A stretch of DNA of 64,000 bases from assembly GCA_963697285.1 (NCBI GenBank), contig CAVONI010000002.1:620001-684000 (forward strand), given 5' to 3'. Below are positions 1 through 8,427 of this stretch, in pieces. Each line of letters begins with the position of its first letter. The stretch's first letter is position 1. Source of the stretch: JAEUQQ01 sp963697285. GTDB lineage: Bacteria; Acidobacteriota; Vicinamibacteria; Vicinamibacterales; JAFNAJ01. A program made the translations under genes and the position numbers. A model generated the notes under the pieces. It did no database searches. It worked only from the letters and a program-made list of their open reading frames with translations, and was not told the origin of the DNA.

Positions 1-1055
1 AAAAACTGCCTCAGGATGTCGACGGTGGTGGCCCCGAGGGCCTTGCGGACGCCGATCTCGCGCGTGCGCTCCTTGACGGCGATCAGCATGATGTTCATCA
101 CGCCCAGCCCGCCCAGCGCGAGGGTCACGAAGCCCACGATGGCGAAGAAGTCCTTCATTGTCCCGATCATGCGTCCGAACATGAGTGACTGGATCGACGT
201 GTCCCACATCGCGATCGCCTCGCGATCGCCGGGATCGAATCCCTTGGCACGGGCGAGCACCGCGCGGACGTCCTTCTCGAGCGCCCAGTCGATGTCGCGG
301 ATGCGTCCCTGCCGCTCGCTCAGCTGGCGGGGCAGGTCGTCGACCACCCACTGGTGCGGCGCGATGATGATCTGCGACACCGTGCCGACCGGCACGTCGG
401 GCCGCGGGAAGTCTCGGGCCATGGTCTGGAACGGCACGAAGATCTTCTCGTTGTCGGGGCCGCTGTAGTTGCTGTCCTGCTCCTTGTACCGGATGGTCCC
501 GACGATTGTGTAGGCGAGACCGTTCAGCGTGATCGTCTGGTTGAGCGGGTCGCGGGCGGCGAACAGCTGCTTGACCACGTCGGCGCCGACGACCGCCACC
601 CGCAGCACCTTCCGCTCGTCGTCCCAGTTCAGCTGCCGGCCGCGCACGATGTCGAGGGTGCGGATGTCCTGGTAGCTCGGCTCGATGCCGTGCACCATGT
701 TGGCGCTCGCGTTGTAGGGACTCTTGATGCGGAGGCCGCCGCGCTGGATCTCCGGGCTCGCGACGCGCACCAGCCGTGACTGCTCGACGATGGTGCGCGC
801 ATCCTGTGCCGTGAGGAACACGCGGCGGCCGGCGCGTTCGCCTCCGGCCTGCATGCTCGTCCGCCCGCCCCACGTGATGGCGATGTTCTTCCCCAGCTCG
901 CGGAGCACGTGCTCGTTGCCCTCGCGGAAGCCCTCGCCGGTGGCCGACAGGATCACCACCGACACGATGCCCCAGGCGATCCCGAACATGGTCAGGAAGC
1001 TGCGGAGCTTGTGCGCCCACAGGTTCTGGACGGTCTGCTGGAGGGCTTCGCGCAT
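1..1055 (-). CDS. MacB-like ABC transporter permease (FtsX family), C-terminus cut by window edge
   Basis: Reading the minus strand from the ATG at 1055 gives about 351 residues with no stop before the window edge. The start (MREALQQTVQNLWAHKLRSF) and the first membrane segment with MFGIAWGIVSVVIL are typical of MacB periplasmic-core permeases. A long soluble periplasmic domain follows, and the readable end enters the FtsX domain (FVTLALGGLGVMNIMLIAV, then KERTREIGVRKALGA). There is no ATPase domain in what is visible, so this is a stand-alone permease needing a separate ATPase, presumably encoded further left. It follows the HlyD adaptor gene by about 35 bases on the same strand, so together they look like a tripartite efflux or lipoprotein/macrolide export operon. 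The substrate cannot be told from sequence. Confidence 0.9.
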   Translation of the reverse strand, partial: MREALQQTVQNLWAHKLRSFLTMFGIAWGIVSVVILSATGEGFREGNEHVLRELGKNIAITWGGRTSMQAGGERAGRRVFLTAQDARTIVEQSRLVRVASPEIQRGGLRIKSPYNASANMVHGIEPSYQDIRTLDIVRGRQLNWDDERKVLRVAVVGADVVKQLFAARDPLNQTITLNGLAYTIVGTIRYKEQDSNYSGPDNEKIFVPFQTMARDFPRPDVPVGTVSQIIIAPHQWVVDDLPRQLSERQGRIRDIDWALEKDVRAVLARAKGFDPGDREAIAMWDTSIQSLMFGRMIGTMKDFFAIVGFVTLALGGLGVMNIMLIAVKERTREIGVRKALGATTVDILRQF

Positions 1056-1090
1056 GGTCGTGGTTCTCGCGGCGTCGCGGAGGTGCCGCC

Positions 1091-2287
1091 CTACGAGGGC
1101 AGCACCACCTTGTCGCCCTGCTTCACACCGTCGAGCACCTGCGTCTTGGTGCCGTTGCCGATCCCCGTCTTCACGCGGACCTTGCGATGCCCGTCCTTCG
1201 ACGCCGGATCGACCAGGTCAACCGTCGGATTGCGTTCGGCATCGTAGGTGATGGCCGCCTCGGGAACGATGAGCGAATTCGGGTGCTCTTCGAGGATGAT
1301 CTCGGCATTGGCCGTCATGTTGGCCTTGAGTTCGTTGCCGGGGTTCTGGATCGAGACCTCGACCTCGAAGGTCGTCACGTTGTCTTTCTCGACGCCGATC
1401 GGCGAGATCTGCGTCACCTTGCCGTCGAACGTCTTGTCCTTGAACGTCTCGACCGTGATGCGCGCCGGCATCCCGAGGCGCACCCGACCGATGTCGGCCT
1501 CGTCCACCTTGCCGCGCACGAACACCGACGTGATGTCGCCGAGCGTCATCACGAGCGTCGCGGCCGCGCCCATGTTGAGGATGGAGCTGACGGGGCTGCC
1601 CAGCTCGACGTCACGCGAGAGCACCGTGCCCTTGATCGGCGCGCGGATGGTGGCGTTCCGGAGTTCCTCGGCCGCGCGGGCCACGGCGGCGCGGGCCTGG
1701 GCGACCTTGGCACTGGCCTCTTCGACCCGGGCGCGGGCGACGGTGAGCTGGCCGCGGGCGCTGCGCTGCTTGTTCTCGGCCACGTCGCGTGCGCTCTTCA
1801 GATCGTCGAGCTGTGACTGCGAGTAGAGCTTCTCGTCGAAGAGCTTCACCCCGCGCTCGTAGGACCGGCGCGCGAACTCGACGTCGGGACTCTCGGCCTC
1901 GATCGTGTTCTTCTCGAGCTGCGCGCGGGCGGCGGTCAGGTTGGCTTCGGCCGCCTGGAGGTTGGCCTCTTCTTCACGGAGGCGGGCCGCCAGTTGCTCC
2001 TTGTCGAGCTCGGCCAGGACGTCGCCCGGCACGACGAGGGCGCCCACGTCGTACCGGAGCGCCTCGATGATCCCGTTGGCTTTCGATTTGATCTCGACCT
2101 TGGTGATCGGCTCGATCTTGCCCGTCGCCACGACCGACTTGACCATCGTTCCGCGCTCGATGGTCGCGATCCGCGACGCGTCGAATCCGGCCTTGGCGCC
2201 GTTCAGATTCGAGAAGACAGCGGCCGCGCCGCCCACCACGAGCACCGCGCCGCCGATGTACACCCACCGCTTGCGTCCGTTCTTCAT
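1091..2287 (-). CDS. Efflux RND/ABC periplasmic adaptor subunit (HlyD/MacA family)
   Basis: 398-residue membrane-fusion protein. The N-terminal basic stretch MKNGRKRW and an uncleaved-looking membrane anchor (VYIGGAVLVVGGAAAVF) precede a biotinyl/lipoyl-like half (GTMVKSVVATGKIEP). A long alpha-hairpin of E/A/R-rich heptads follows at about residues 90-200, then the second lipoyl half (IRAPIKGTVLSRDVELGSPV) and the beta-barrel domains. It would bridge the inner-membrane permease to an outer-membrane channel. The reading frame stays open to 2575, but the upstream part runs through two 43-bp-type repeats and has no family similarity, so I chose the ATG at 2287. The stop lies 35 bases before the permease start, which indicates one operon. 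Confidence 0.9.
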   Translation of the reverse strand: MKNGRKRWVYIGGAVLVVGGAAAVFSNLNGAKAGFDASRIATIERGTMVKSVVATGKIEPITKVEIKSKANGIIEALRYDVGALVVPGDVLAELDKEQLAARLREEEANLQAAEANLTAARAQLEKNTIEAESPDVEFARRSYERGVKLFDEKLYSQSQLDDLKSARDVAENKQRSARGQLTVARARVEEASAKVAQARAAVARAAEELRNATIRAPIKGTVLSRDVELGSPVSSILNMGAAATLVMTLGDITSVFVRGKVDEADIGRVRLGMPARITVETFKDKTFDGKVTQISPIGVEKDNVTTFEVEVSIQNPGNELKANMTANAEIILEEHPNSLIVPEAAITYDAERNPTVDLVDPASKDGHRKVRVKTGIGNGTKTQVLDGVKQGDKVVLPS

Positions 2288-2377
2288 CGCTTTGGCCCCG
2301 GCAGGCCGGCATGGCCCGCATTCGTGAGACATGGGGTTTGACGGAGCCGCGCGCCGATCGTTCCGCAGAGCGCAGAA

Positions 2378-2420
2378 GGGGTCACGTCTTTCATTGCAGC
2401 AATTTGCACGACCTGACCCC
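2378..2420 (+). repeat. 43-bp modular REP-like repeat, copy 1
   Basis: Begins GGGGTCACGTCTTTCATTGC and ends GCACGACCTGACCCC. It has the same length and the same two arms as the copy at 15067-15109. It lies in the divergent region between the HlyD gene and the transhydrogenase gene. GGGGTC/GACCCC form terminal inverted repeats. Confidence 0.85.
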
Positions 2421-2487
2421 GCGAATCGCCCCGAAATCGCCTCCAGGCCCTCGCGCCTGCCGACCCGGACGCGCCGAGCGCTGCGAA

Positions 2488-2537
2488 GGGGTCGTGTCTT
2501 GCCTTGCAGCAAAATGCTGCAATTCAAGACACGACCC
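2488..2537. repeat. REP-like repeat copy 2, self-complementary hairpin form
   Basis: Both arms are the GGGGTCGTGTCTTG variant facing each other. The left arm and its reverse complement pair over about 24 bases with two mismatches around a loop of two or three bases. It sits about 10 bases upstream of a TACAAT -10-like hexamer (2548-2553) that could serve the transhydrogenase gene at 2579. It could therefore affect that promoter or end leftward transcripts. Confidence 0.8.
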
Positions 2538-2578
2538 CACCGTGCGATACAATGCGCCGCGACAACGGGGGTCACGAG

Positions 2579-3754
2579 ATGCGGATCGGTGTGCTGAAGG
2601 AAACGTTTGCCGGGGAACGGCGGGTCGCGCTCGTCCCCGGTGTGCTCGCGACGCTGAAAAAGGCCGGATGCGAGGTCGTTGTCGAACCCGGGGCGGGCAC
2701 GGCCGCTGGTTTCCCCGACAAGGACTACGCCGACAAGGGCGCCACGTTCGCCTCACGCGCCGAGGTGCTGGCGTCCAGCGACGTCCTCCTGATGGTCCGT
2801 ACCCCAGCCGCCAACCCCGAGGCGGGCGCCGCCGACGTCGCCGGCCTGCGCAAGGACCAGGTGGTGGTCGGCACCTGCGAGCCCCTGAATCCCGGGAACA
2901 TGGTCGCGGCCCTTGCCGCGTCGGGCGCGACCACGTTCGCCCTCGAGCTCGTGCCGCGCATCACCCGCGCCCAGAGCATGGACGTGCTGTCGTCGCAGGC
3001 CACCATCGCCGGCTACCGCGCTGTCCTCATCGCCGCGACGCACCTGCCGCGCATGTTCCCCATGCTCATGACCGCCGCCGGCACCATCGCCCCCGCCAAG
3101 GTCCTCGTCATCGGTGCGGGCGTTGCCGGCCTCCAGGCCATCGCGACGGCGCGGCGGCTCGGCGCGAAGGTCGCCGCCTACGACGTGCGCCCGGCCGTGA
3201 AGGAACAGATCAACAGCCTCGGCGCCGTCTTCGTGGAATTGCCGCTCGAGACTGCCGGGGCCGAAGACAAGGGCGGATACGCCAAGGTCCAGGGCGAGGA
3301 CTTCCTGCGCAAGCAGCGCGAACTGCTGACGCGCGTCGTCGCTGAACACGACGTGGTGATCACCACCGCGGCCGTTCCGGGCGCGAAGTCGCCGATCATC
3401 GTCACGGCCGACATGGTCGCGCTCATGGCCCCGGGCTCGGTCATCGTTGACCTCGCGGCCGAGCGTGGCGGCAACTGCGAGCTGACGAAAGCCGACGAAT
3501 CCGTCATCACGCCGAACGGGGTGCTCATCCTCGGCCCCCTGAACGTCGCCTCGTCCATCCCTTACCACGCCAGCCAGATGTTCGCGAAGAACATCACCAC
3601 GTTTCTGCTGTCGATGGTCAAGAAGGGCGAGCTCACCATCGACATGAGCGACGAAGTCGTCCGCGAGTCGCTGATCACGCGCGGCGGCGACGTGGTCCAC
3701 CCCCGGGTCCGGCAGGCGCAGGGACTGCCCGACCTCGCCGTCGCCTCGGCCTGA
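2579..3754 (+). CDS. pntA: NAD(P) transhydrogenase subunit alpha, part 1 (PntAA-like)
   Basis: 391 residues matching the NAD(H)-binding domain I of proton-translocating transhydrogenase, which passes hydride between NADH and NADP+. Visible signatures are MRIGVLKETFAGERRVALVPG at the start, the RAQSMDVLSSQA loop that separates PntA from alanine dehydrogenase, and the Rossmann motif VIGAGVAGLQAIATA near residue 180. The ATG at 2579 was chosen because the frame upstream runs through a repeat. In most bacteria pntAB and pntB follow directly. Here an FHA-domain gene overlaps the stop by one base (TGATG) and no membrane subunit is present in the window. Either the other subunits lie elsewhere or this copy has another role. 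Confidence 0.85.
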   Translation: MRIGVLKETFAGERRVALVPGVLATLKKAGCEVVVEPGAGTAAGFPDKDYADKGATFASRAEVLASSDVLLMVRTPAANPEAGAADVAGLRKDQVVVGTCEPLNPGNMVAALAASGATTFALELVPRITRAQSMDVLSSQATIAGYRAVLIAATHLPRMFPMLMTAAGTIAPAKVLVIGAGVAGLQAIATARRLGAKVAAYDVRPAVKEQINSLGAVFVELPLETAGAEDKGGYAKVQGEDFLRKQRELLTRVVAEHDVVITTAAVPGAKSPIIVTADMVALMAPGSVIVDLAAERGGNCELTKADESVITPNGVLILGPLNVASSIPYHASQMFAKNITTFLLSMVKKGELTIDMSDEVVRESLITRGGDVVHPRVRQAQGLPDLAVASA

Positions 3755-4083
3755 TGTCTGACAGCAGCACCGCACGAACGGGCACCGGCGCGCCGACGTG
3801 GGTCATGCACGCCGGTGCGCCGGACGCCGTCACCTTCCGCATCACGCCCGGCGCGGTCAAGACCGTCGGGCGCGCGGTGCGGGCTGACTTCATCCTCGAC
3901 GCGCCGCTGGTCTCGCGCGTGCACTGCCGCTTCACGGCCGACGCGCAGGGCCGGCTGGTCGTCGATGATCTGGGCAGCACCAACGGCACGTTCGTCAACG
4001 ATCGCCGCATCGACCATGCGGTGATCGTTGCCGGCGATCGCGTCCGCATCGGGCGCGTCGAGTTCGTGATCGCGCAGGCCTGA
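3754..4083 (+). CDS. FHA domain-containing protein
   Basis: 109-residue protein that is almost entirely one forkhead-associated domain, a phosphothreonine-binding module. Diagnostic residues are the GR of TVGRAV, the SRVHC motif and the closing LGSTNGTFVN. About 20 N-terminal residues are low-complexity and there is no membrane segment. The ATG overlaps the stop of the transhydrogenase alpha gene by one base, so the two are probably translated together. Partners would be threonine-phosphorylated proteins made by Ser/Thr kinases. The kinase-like protein at 12804-13772 is a distant candidate, but it lacks the catalytic lysine. The convergent repeat at 4085-4127 begins one base after the stop. 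Confidence 0.85.
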   Translation: MSDSSTARTGTGAPTWVMHAGAPDAVTFRITPGAVKTVGRAVRADFILDAPLVSRVHCRFTADAQGRLVVDDLGSTNGTFVNDRRIDHAVIVAGDRVRIGRVEFVIAQA

Positions 4084-4084
4084 C

Positions 4085-4127
4085 GGGGTCAGAGCTTGAA
4101 AAATGCGATAAAGAAAGACGTGACCCC
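4085..4127 (-). repeat. 43-bp REP-like repeat, copy 3, between convergent genes
   Basis: Begins GGGGTCAGAGCTTGAAAAAT and ends AAAGACGTGACCCC: the AGAGCTTGAAAA arm joined to the CACGTCTTT arm. It fills the gap between the FHA gene and the minus-strand hydrolase. Its last base is the first base of the hydrolase stop (TAG read on the minus strand). It may act as a two-way terminator. Confidence 0.85.
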
Positions 4128-4777
4128 TACGTCAAGAAGGGGTTGGTACGGCGTTCCTGGCCGATCGTCGTCTGGCCGCCGTGGCCGGGCCAGACAACCG
4201 CGTCGTCGCTGAACGCGAACAGCGTGGTCGTGATCGACCGGATCAGCGTCGCGTGATGACCGCCCGGCAGGTCGGTCCGGCCGATCGAGCCCGCAAAGAG
4301 CGTGTCACCCACGATCAACAGCGAGCCACCCGTCGCATCGTGCGGGGCGCCAACCTGCAGGCACACGCCTCCGGGGCAGTGCCCGGGCGTGTGGTGCGGA
4401 CGCACGACGATCGTCGACCCGATCGCGATGCGCATCCCGTCCGCGTAGTAGACATCGACTTGCGGCGCCGGCTCGACGTCGAGGCCGTACCGCTGTCCGA
4501 TCTCCACGAGCCGGTCGAGGAAAACCTGATCGTCGCGATGGAGGTAGATGAGCGCATCGGGGTAGGATCGGCGCACCCGCGCAAGCCCGCTCACATGATC
4601 GATGTGCCCGTGGGTGAGCAGGATGTGGGTCACGCGCAGCCCCTGCTCGCGGACGACGCCCTCGAGCTCGGGCACCTCGTCGCCCGGATCGATGATGGCG
4701 GCCTGCCGGGTCTGCTCGCAGGCGAGCACGAAGCCATTCTTGTAGAAGGGTGGTGCGACACGGACTTCGAGCAACAT
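4127..4777 (-). CDS. MBL-fold metallo-hydrolase (glyoxalase II-like)
   Basis: 216 residues with the full metallo-beta-lactamase metal-binding set: THGHIDH (HxHxDH), the HTPGHCPGG histidine, the GDTLF aspartate and a late WPGHGG histidine. This is the compact layout of glyoxalase II-type thioester hydrolases (YcbL/GloB-like), which would act on S-lactoylglutathione or similar cytoplasmic thioesters. There is no signal peptide. The frame is open to 5266, but the upstream part is antisense to the receiver-like gene, so I took the ATG at 4777 (MLLEVRVAPPFYKNGF), which matches the usual start of the fold. Confidence 0.85.
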   Translation of the reverse strand: MLLEVRVAPPFYKNGFVLACEQTRQAAIIDPGDEVPELEGVVREQGLRVTHILLTHGHIDHVSGLARVRRSYPDALIYLHRDDQVFLDRLVEIGQRYGLDVEPAPQVDVYYADGMRIAIGSTIVVRPHHTPGHCPGGVCLQVGAPHDATGGSLLIVGDTLFAGSIGRTDLPGGHHATLIRSITTTLFAFSDDAVVWPGHGGQTTIGQERRTNPFLT

Positions 4778-4852
4778 GACTGACAATCCCCGACCGGGCG
4801 GCGAGATGCGGCCCCTGACGTTTCGCTTTGCATTATCCCCGGAACCGACACC

Positions 4853-5209
4853 ATGGTTGTAGCCGCCGTCGACGACCTGCTCTTCGCTTCGCGCATCCGC
4901 ACCGCGGCCACAGGCCTCGGCGTGCCGTTGACCTTTGCACGCACGCCCGAGGCCATCGTCGACACCGTGAGACAGCAGGCGCCGCGGCTGCTCATCATCG
5001 ACCTGAACGGCGAACGCATGAGCCCGGTCGACACCATCCGGACGCTGCGTGCCGACCCGGTCACGGCCGGGGTGCGCATTGTCGGATACGTCGCGCACGT
5101 CGACGCTCCCGTAATTGCCGCCGCGCATGCCGCCGGCGCCGATCACGTGCTGGCGCGATCGCAGTTCGTGGCGCAGCTCGCGCACCTGCTCGAGGAAGCC
5201 GCGCGGTGA
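4853..5209 (+). CDS. Degenerate stand-alone receiver-like protein
   Basis: 118 residues, the size and pattern of a single response-regulator receiver domain. The acidic pair (D7, D8) and the phospho-acceptor-like D50 in LLIIDLNGE are present. The switch threonine is replaced (IVGYVAH) and the usual lysine after GAD-x-x-L is arginine 102 (GADHVLARSQF). It may therefore be phosphorylated weakly or act as a protein-interaction module. It has no output domain. Its TGA overlaps the GTG of the next gene (GTGA), so the pair is probably translationally coupled. Confidence 0.65.
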   Translation: MVVAAVDDLLFASRIRTAATGLGVPLTFARTPEAIVDTVRQQAPRLLIIDLNGERMSPVDTIRTLRADPVTAGVRIVGYVAHVDAPVIAAAHAAGADHVLARSQFVAQLAHLLEEAAR

Positions 5210-6180
5210 CGCCGATCGCCCTGCAGCCGGCTGACGTCGCGTCGGCCCGCGCGCTGATCGCCCCATACGTCATGCACACGCCGTGCGTCCGCTCGCCGTG
5301 GCTCTCACGCCAGAGCGGTCACGACGTGTGGCTGAAGCTCGAGTCGCTGCAACCGACGCATTCGTTCAAGGTGCGGGGCGCGACACATGCGGTCATGCGG
5401 CGCGCGCGCGACGCTGCGCACGGGTTCGTCACGGCGTCGGCGGGGAACCACGGCGCCGCGCTCGCCCACGCGGCAGCCGCGGCGGGCCTCGCGGTCACCG
5501 TGTACGCCCCCGGCAACGCCCCGCAGACGAAGCTCGAGAAGATACGACGGCTCGGCGCCACGCTCGTGGTCGATTGCGCGAACTACGACGAGGCCGAGGC
5601 CGCGGCGCTCGCCCACGCGACGCGCACCGGCGCCATCTACGTCTCGCCCTACAACGACCGCGACGTCATCTGCGGACAGGGCACCCTGGCGCTCGAAGTC
5701 GCCGACGATGTCGCTGCCTGTGACGCGATTGTCGTCCCCGTCGGCGGAGGCGGCCTCGCTGCCGGCGTCGCGCTCGCGGCGTCCGCGATCGGCCGGCGCC
5801 TCGACGTGTTCGGCGTCGAGCCCGAGATGAACCCGGCGTTCACCGATGCCCTCCGGGCCGGGCGCATCACGACCATTCCCGTGCGCGAGACGGTCGCCGA
5901 CGGGCTCGGCGGGAACATCCAGGCGGGCTCGGTGACATTCGATCTCGTGAGGGATCTCGGGGTGAGCATGTCGCTCGCCTCGGAAGCGGCGATGGTTGCC
6001 GCCATCCGCAACGTCGCAGCACATGATCACCTCATCGCCGAAGGGGCGGCCGCCGCTGCAGTGGCCGGCGTGGCGGCCGGCGTCGTTCCCGGCGCCGGGC
6101 GCACCGTGGTCGTCGCGCTCACGGGCGCCAACATCGATCGGCGCACGCTGTCGCGTCATCTGGCCGAGCCGCCGGCATAG
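5206..6180 (+). CDS. PLP-dependent threonine/serine dehydratase family protein
   Basis: 324 residues of the fold-type II PLP family. The Schiff-base lysine is K55 in HSFKVRGA, the substrate loop is SAGNHGAA, and the phosphate-binding glycine loop is VGGGGLAAG. The length matches catabolic threonine dehydratase or serine racemase, and no C-terminal ACT domain is present, so it is not the biosynthetic, isoleucine-regulated IlvA form. The likely reaction is deamination of L-threonine or L-serine to the 2-oxoacid. I chose the GTG at 5206 because it overlaps the preceding stop as GTGA and begins just before conserved sequence. Confidence 0.85.
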   Translation: MTPIALQPADVASARALIAPYVMHTPCVRSPWLSRQSGHDVWLKLESLQPTHSFKVRGATHAVMRRARDAAHGFVTASAGNHGAALAHAAAAAGLAVTVYAPGNAPQTKLEKIRRLGATLVVDCANYDEAEAAALAHATRTGAIYVSPYNDRDVICGQGTLALEVADDVAACDAIVVPVGGGGLAAGVALAASAIGRRLDVFGVEPEMNPAFTDALRAGRITTIPVRETVADGLGGNIQAGSVTFDLVRDLGVSMSLASEAAMVAAIRNVAAHDHLIAEGAAAAAVAGVAAGVVPGAGRTVVVALTGANIDRRTLSRHLAEPPA

Positions 6181-6274
6181 CCTCGACGCGCGTTCTGCCG
6201 GGCACGCGACGACGGATGTGAACGGCACGCGGCCATCGGACGTATCGTGGAGCGAAGTCATCCCTGGAGGGCGC

Positions 6275-6769
6275 ATGACCGGACGCCGTTGGTTGACCAT
6301 CGCGGGTGCAGTCGCCATCGTGCTCGTGTTCCTCGGCATTGCCGCGGCGATCGTCAGCGTGAGCTGGGTGAAAGCCCACACGGAGTTCACCACGGCGTCA
6401 GAGAAGGACGCCGCCAGCGGGTTTGCCGAGATTCGGACGAGATTCGGTGAGCAGCGGCCGCTGATCGAGGTACGCGAGGGTCGTCCGCACGTGAACCAGG
6501 CACGGGCAGACGCGCCCGCTTCCACGGTTGGCCTCACCACCATGCACGTCCTGGTCTGGGAGCAGCGCGAGAACCAGTTGATCCGGTTCGAGTTGCCGTT
6601 CTGGCTGCTGCGCCTCAAGTCGGCGCCGATCGAGTTCGGCTCCTACGCCAGCGGGCTCGACGACGTCGGGATCACCATGACGGCCGAGGAACTGGAGCGG
6701 TACGGCCCCGGCATCGTCATTGACCTCGTGGAGAAGCGGGGCGAGCGTATCCTGATCTGGGTCGAGTAG
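6275..6769 (+). CDS. Hypothetical single-pass membrane protein
   Basis: 164 residues starting at an ATG preceded by a good ribosome site (GGAGG at 6266-6270). Residues 8-30 form one hydrophobic segment (IAGAVAIVLVFLGIAAAIVSV) after a short basic N-terminus, so the protein is anchored with its soluble domain outside. The rest is mixed alpha/beta with charged ends (MTAEELERYGPGIVIDLVEK). I do not recognise a family. It stands alone between the dehydratase and the cytochrome operon. Confidence 0.65.
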   Translation: MTGRRWLTIAGAVAIVLVFLGIAAAIVSVSWVKAHTEFTTASEKDAASGFAEIRTRFGEQRPLIEVREGRPHVNQARADAPASTVGLTTMHVLVWEQRENQLIRFELPFWLLRLKSAPIEFGSYASGLDDVGITMTAEELERYGPGIVIDLVEKRGERILIWVE

Positions 6770-7081
6770 GCTTCGCCGCCACGGCCAGCGGCGCCCCGCG
6801 CCGAGCACCGCCCCGGATCGGCCGCCCTGAGTCGCCATTCACCTTCCCGGGACCGCCGGCGGGGCCCTCGGCGCCACCTTCCGTCCGACGGCATGTCCGG
6901 CCCCGGTCGTCTGCCGGGATCACGGCAACCCATCCCGCCCCGTACCGAATGCTCGGCCAATGGGCCGATTCTCTCGGCCAGAAGCTCGCCGTGCCCGGAT
7001 GGTCGATATCTTGCAGACCGCCGGGGCAAGCCATTGCAGTTCCGGTTTTCCGACACGTCCTCGACCGCTCAGGAGTCTCCA
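6770..7081. other. Intergenic region upstream of the cytochrome/FeS/NrfD operon
   Basis: About 312 bases with no convincing gene. GC-rich with several short self-complementary stretches. The last 20 bases carry an AGGAG ribosome site for the cytochrome. I see no clear promoter hexamers or repeats. Confidence 0.5.
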
Positions 7082-7543
7082 ATGTCCGATCGCGAATCGG
7101 ATTACGCGCATGTCGTGAAGGTGGTCCTGCTGTTCGTGTTTGCGCTGGGATCCTTCATCGCCATCCGGTGGTGGTTCCTCCCGGCCGACTTCGGGGTCTA
7201 CGGGTTCTACCGGGCGGGCGCCCTCGACGACAACCGCAACCACCCGCTCGTGCACGCCGGGCGCGCGGCCTGCGCCGACTGCCACAGCGACGTCGTCGAA
7301 TCACGGCGCGGTAGCCGTCACGAGAAGATCGGCTGCGAATCGTGTCACGGGCCGCTGGCGGCACACGCGTCGGGTGCCGACGAGACGAAGCCCGCCCGTC
7401 CCGATGGGCGCGTGACGTGCATCCGGTGTCACACCGCGAAGGCGGGCAAGCCCGCAGGCTTCCCCCAGGTGGACGTCAGCGAGCACGCGCCAGAGGGCGC
7501 GTGCTCGACCTGCCACCAGCCGCACCATCCGGGCATCTCGTAG
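7082..7543 (+). CDS. Membrane-anchored tetraheme cytochrome c
   Basis: 153 residues with one N-terminal membrane segment (VVKVVLLFVFALGSFIAI) and four CxxCH heme sites: CADCH, CESCH, CIRCH and CSTCH. It would sit on the periplasmic face and carry electrons to or from the FeS/NrfD proteins encoded next. The start is the ATG at 7082 after CAGGAG. The order tetraheme cytochrome, 4Fe-4S protein and NrfD recalls nrfB-nrfC-nrfD and other quinone/cytochrome redox modules. Spacing to the next gene is 12 bases. No catalytic subunit follows. Confidence 0.88.
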   Translation: MSDRESDYAHVVKVVLLFVFALGSFIAIRWWFLPADFGVYGFYRAGALDDNRNHPLVHAGRAACADCHSDVVESRRGSRHEKIGCESCHGPLAAHASGADETKPARPDGRVTCIRCHTAKAGKPAGFPQVDVSEHAPEGACSTCHQPHHPGIS

Positions 7544-7555
7544 GAGCAGCACGCC

Positions 7556-8320
7556 ATGGAGCAGGATCGTCGCGCGTTTCTCGTCGGCATGGGGCAGTAC
7601 ATCGCCCTGACCGGTGCGGCCATGATCGCGTGGGAGCACGTGCTCGCGGGAAGCCCGGAAACCTCGCCGAACTACACCGCCACCGATCACTGGTGGGGGA
7701 TGATCATCGACATCGAGAAGTGCATCGGGTGCGGCACGTGTGTGAAGGCGTGCAAGGACGAAAACAACGTCCTGAACCAACCGGGCCACTTCCGCACGTG
7801 GGTGGAGCGGTACGTCATCGACCCGGCCGACATGGAGCACCCGAAGGTCGACTCGCCCAACGGGGCGTATGACGGCTTCCCGGACCTCGATGTCGACGTC
7901 AATCACCTGAAGATCTTCTTCGTGCCCAAGCTGTGCAACCACTGCGAGCACTCGCCGTGCACGCAGGTGTGCCCGGTCGGCGCGACGTTCGACGGCCCGG
8001 ATGGCGTGGTCCTGGTCGACACGCAGCGGTGCCTGGGATGCCGCTACTGCGTGCAGGCCTGCCCGTACGGCTGCCGCTACATCGACGAGCGTACCCACAC
8101 CGTCGACAAGTGCTCGCTGTGTTACCACCGGATCACCAAGGGGCTCACCACCGCGTGCTGCGAGACGTGCCCGACGGGGGCGCGGCAGTTGGTCGACCTC
8201 AAGAACCCGAAGGATCCGGTGCACGAGTTCCTGCGGACGCACAAGGTCCACGTGCTCAAGCCGCAGATGGCGACCGGTTCGAAGATGTACTACAACGGGC
8301 TCGACGGGGCCGTTCGCTAG
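7556..8320 (+). CDS. Tat-exported 4Fe-4S dicluster protein (NrfC/PsrB/DmsB-like)
   Basis: 254 residues. The N-terminus (EQDRRAFLVGMGQYIALTGAA) is a twin-arginine-type signal. The body has four cysteine groups typical of four [4Fe-4S] clusters: CIGCGTCVKAC, CNHCEHSPCTQVC, CLGCRYCVQAC, and CSLC pairing with CCETC. Such proteins carry electrons between a membrane NrfD/PsrC quinone protein and a periplasmic partner. Here the partner is probably the tetraheme cytochrome encoded just upstream. It is followed about 107 bases later by the NrfD-type gene. Confidence 0.9.
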   Translation: MEQDRRAFLVGMGQYIALTGAAMIAWEHVLAGSPETSPNYTATDHWWGMIIDIEKCIGCGTCVKACKDENNVLNQPGHFRTWVERYVIDPADMEHPKVDSPNGAYDGFPDLDVDVNHLKIFFVPKLCNHCEHSPCTQVCPVGATFDGPDGVVLVDTQRCLGCRYCVQACPYGCRYIDERTHTVDKCSLCYHRITKGLTTACCETCPTGARQLVDLKNPKDPVHEFLRTHKVHVLKPQMATGSKMYYNGLDGAVR

Positions 8321-8427
8321 GCCTCGAGCGCACTTGTGCCGTGCACGCCCGCACGCTCGACCTGCCGGTCGGCGTCGGCCGGCGCTGAACACGATTGGGT
8401 CGAAGGGCAAGGCAGGGAGAACGCGTG

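Noticed and set aside
2288..2575. N-terminal extension of the HlyD adaptor up to 2575
   Set aside because: The extension is encoded by two repeats and lacks family similarity; the anchor begins at 2287.
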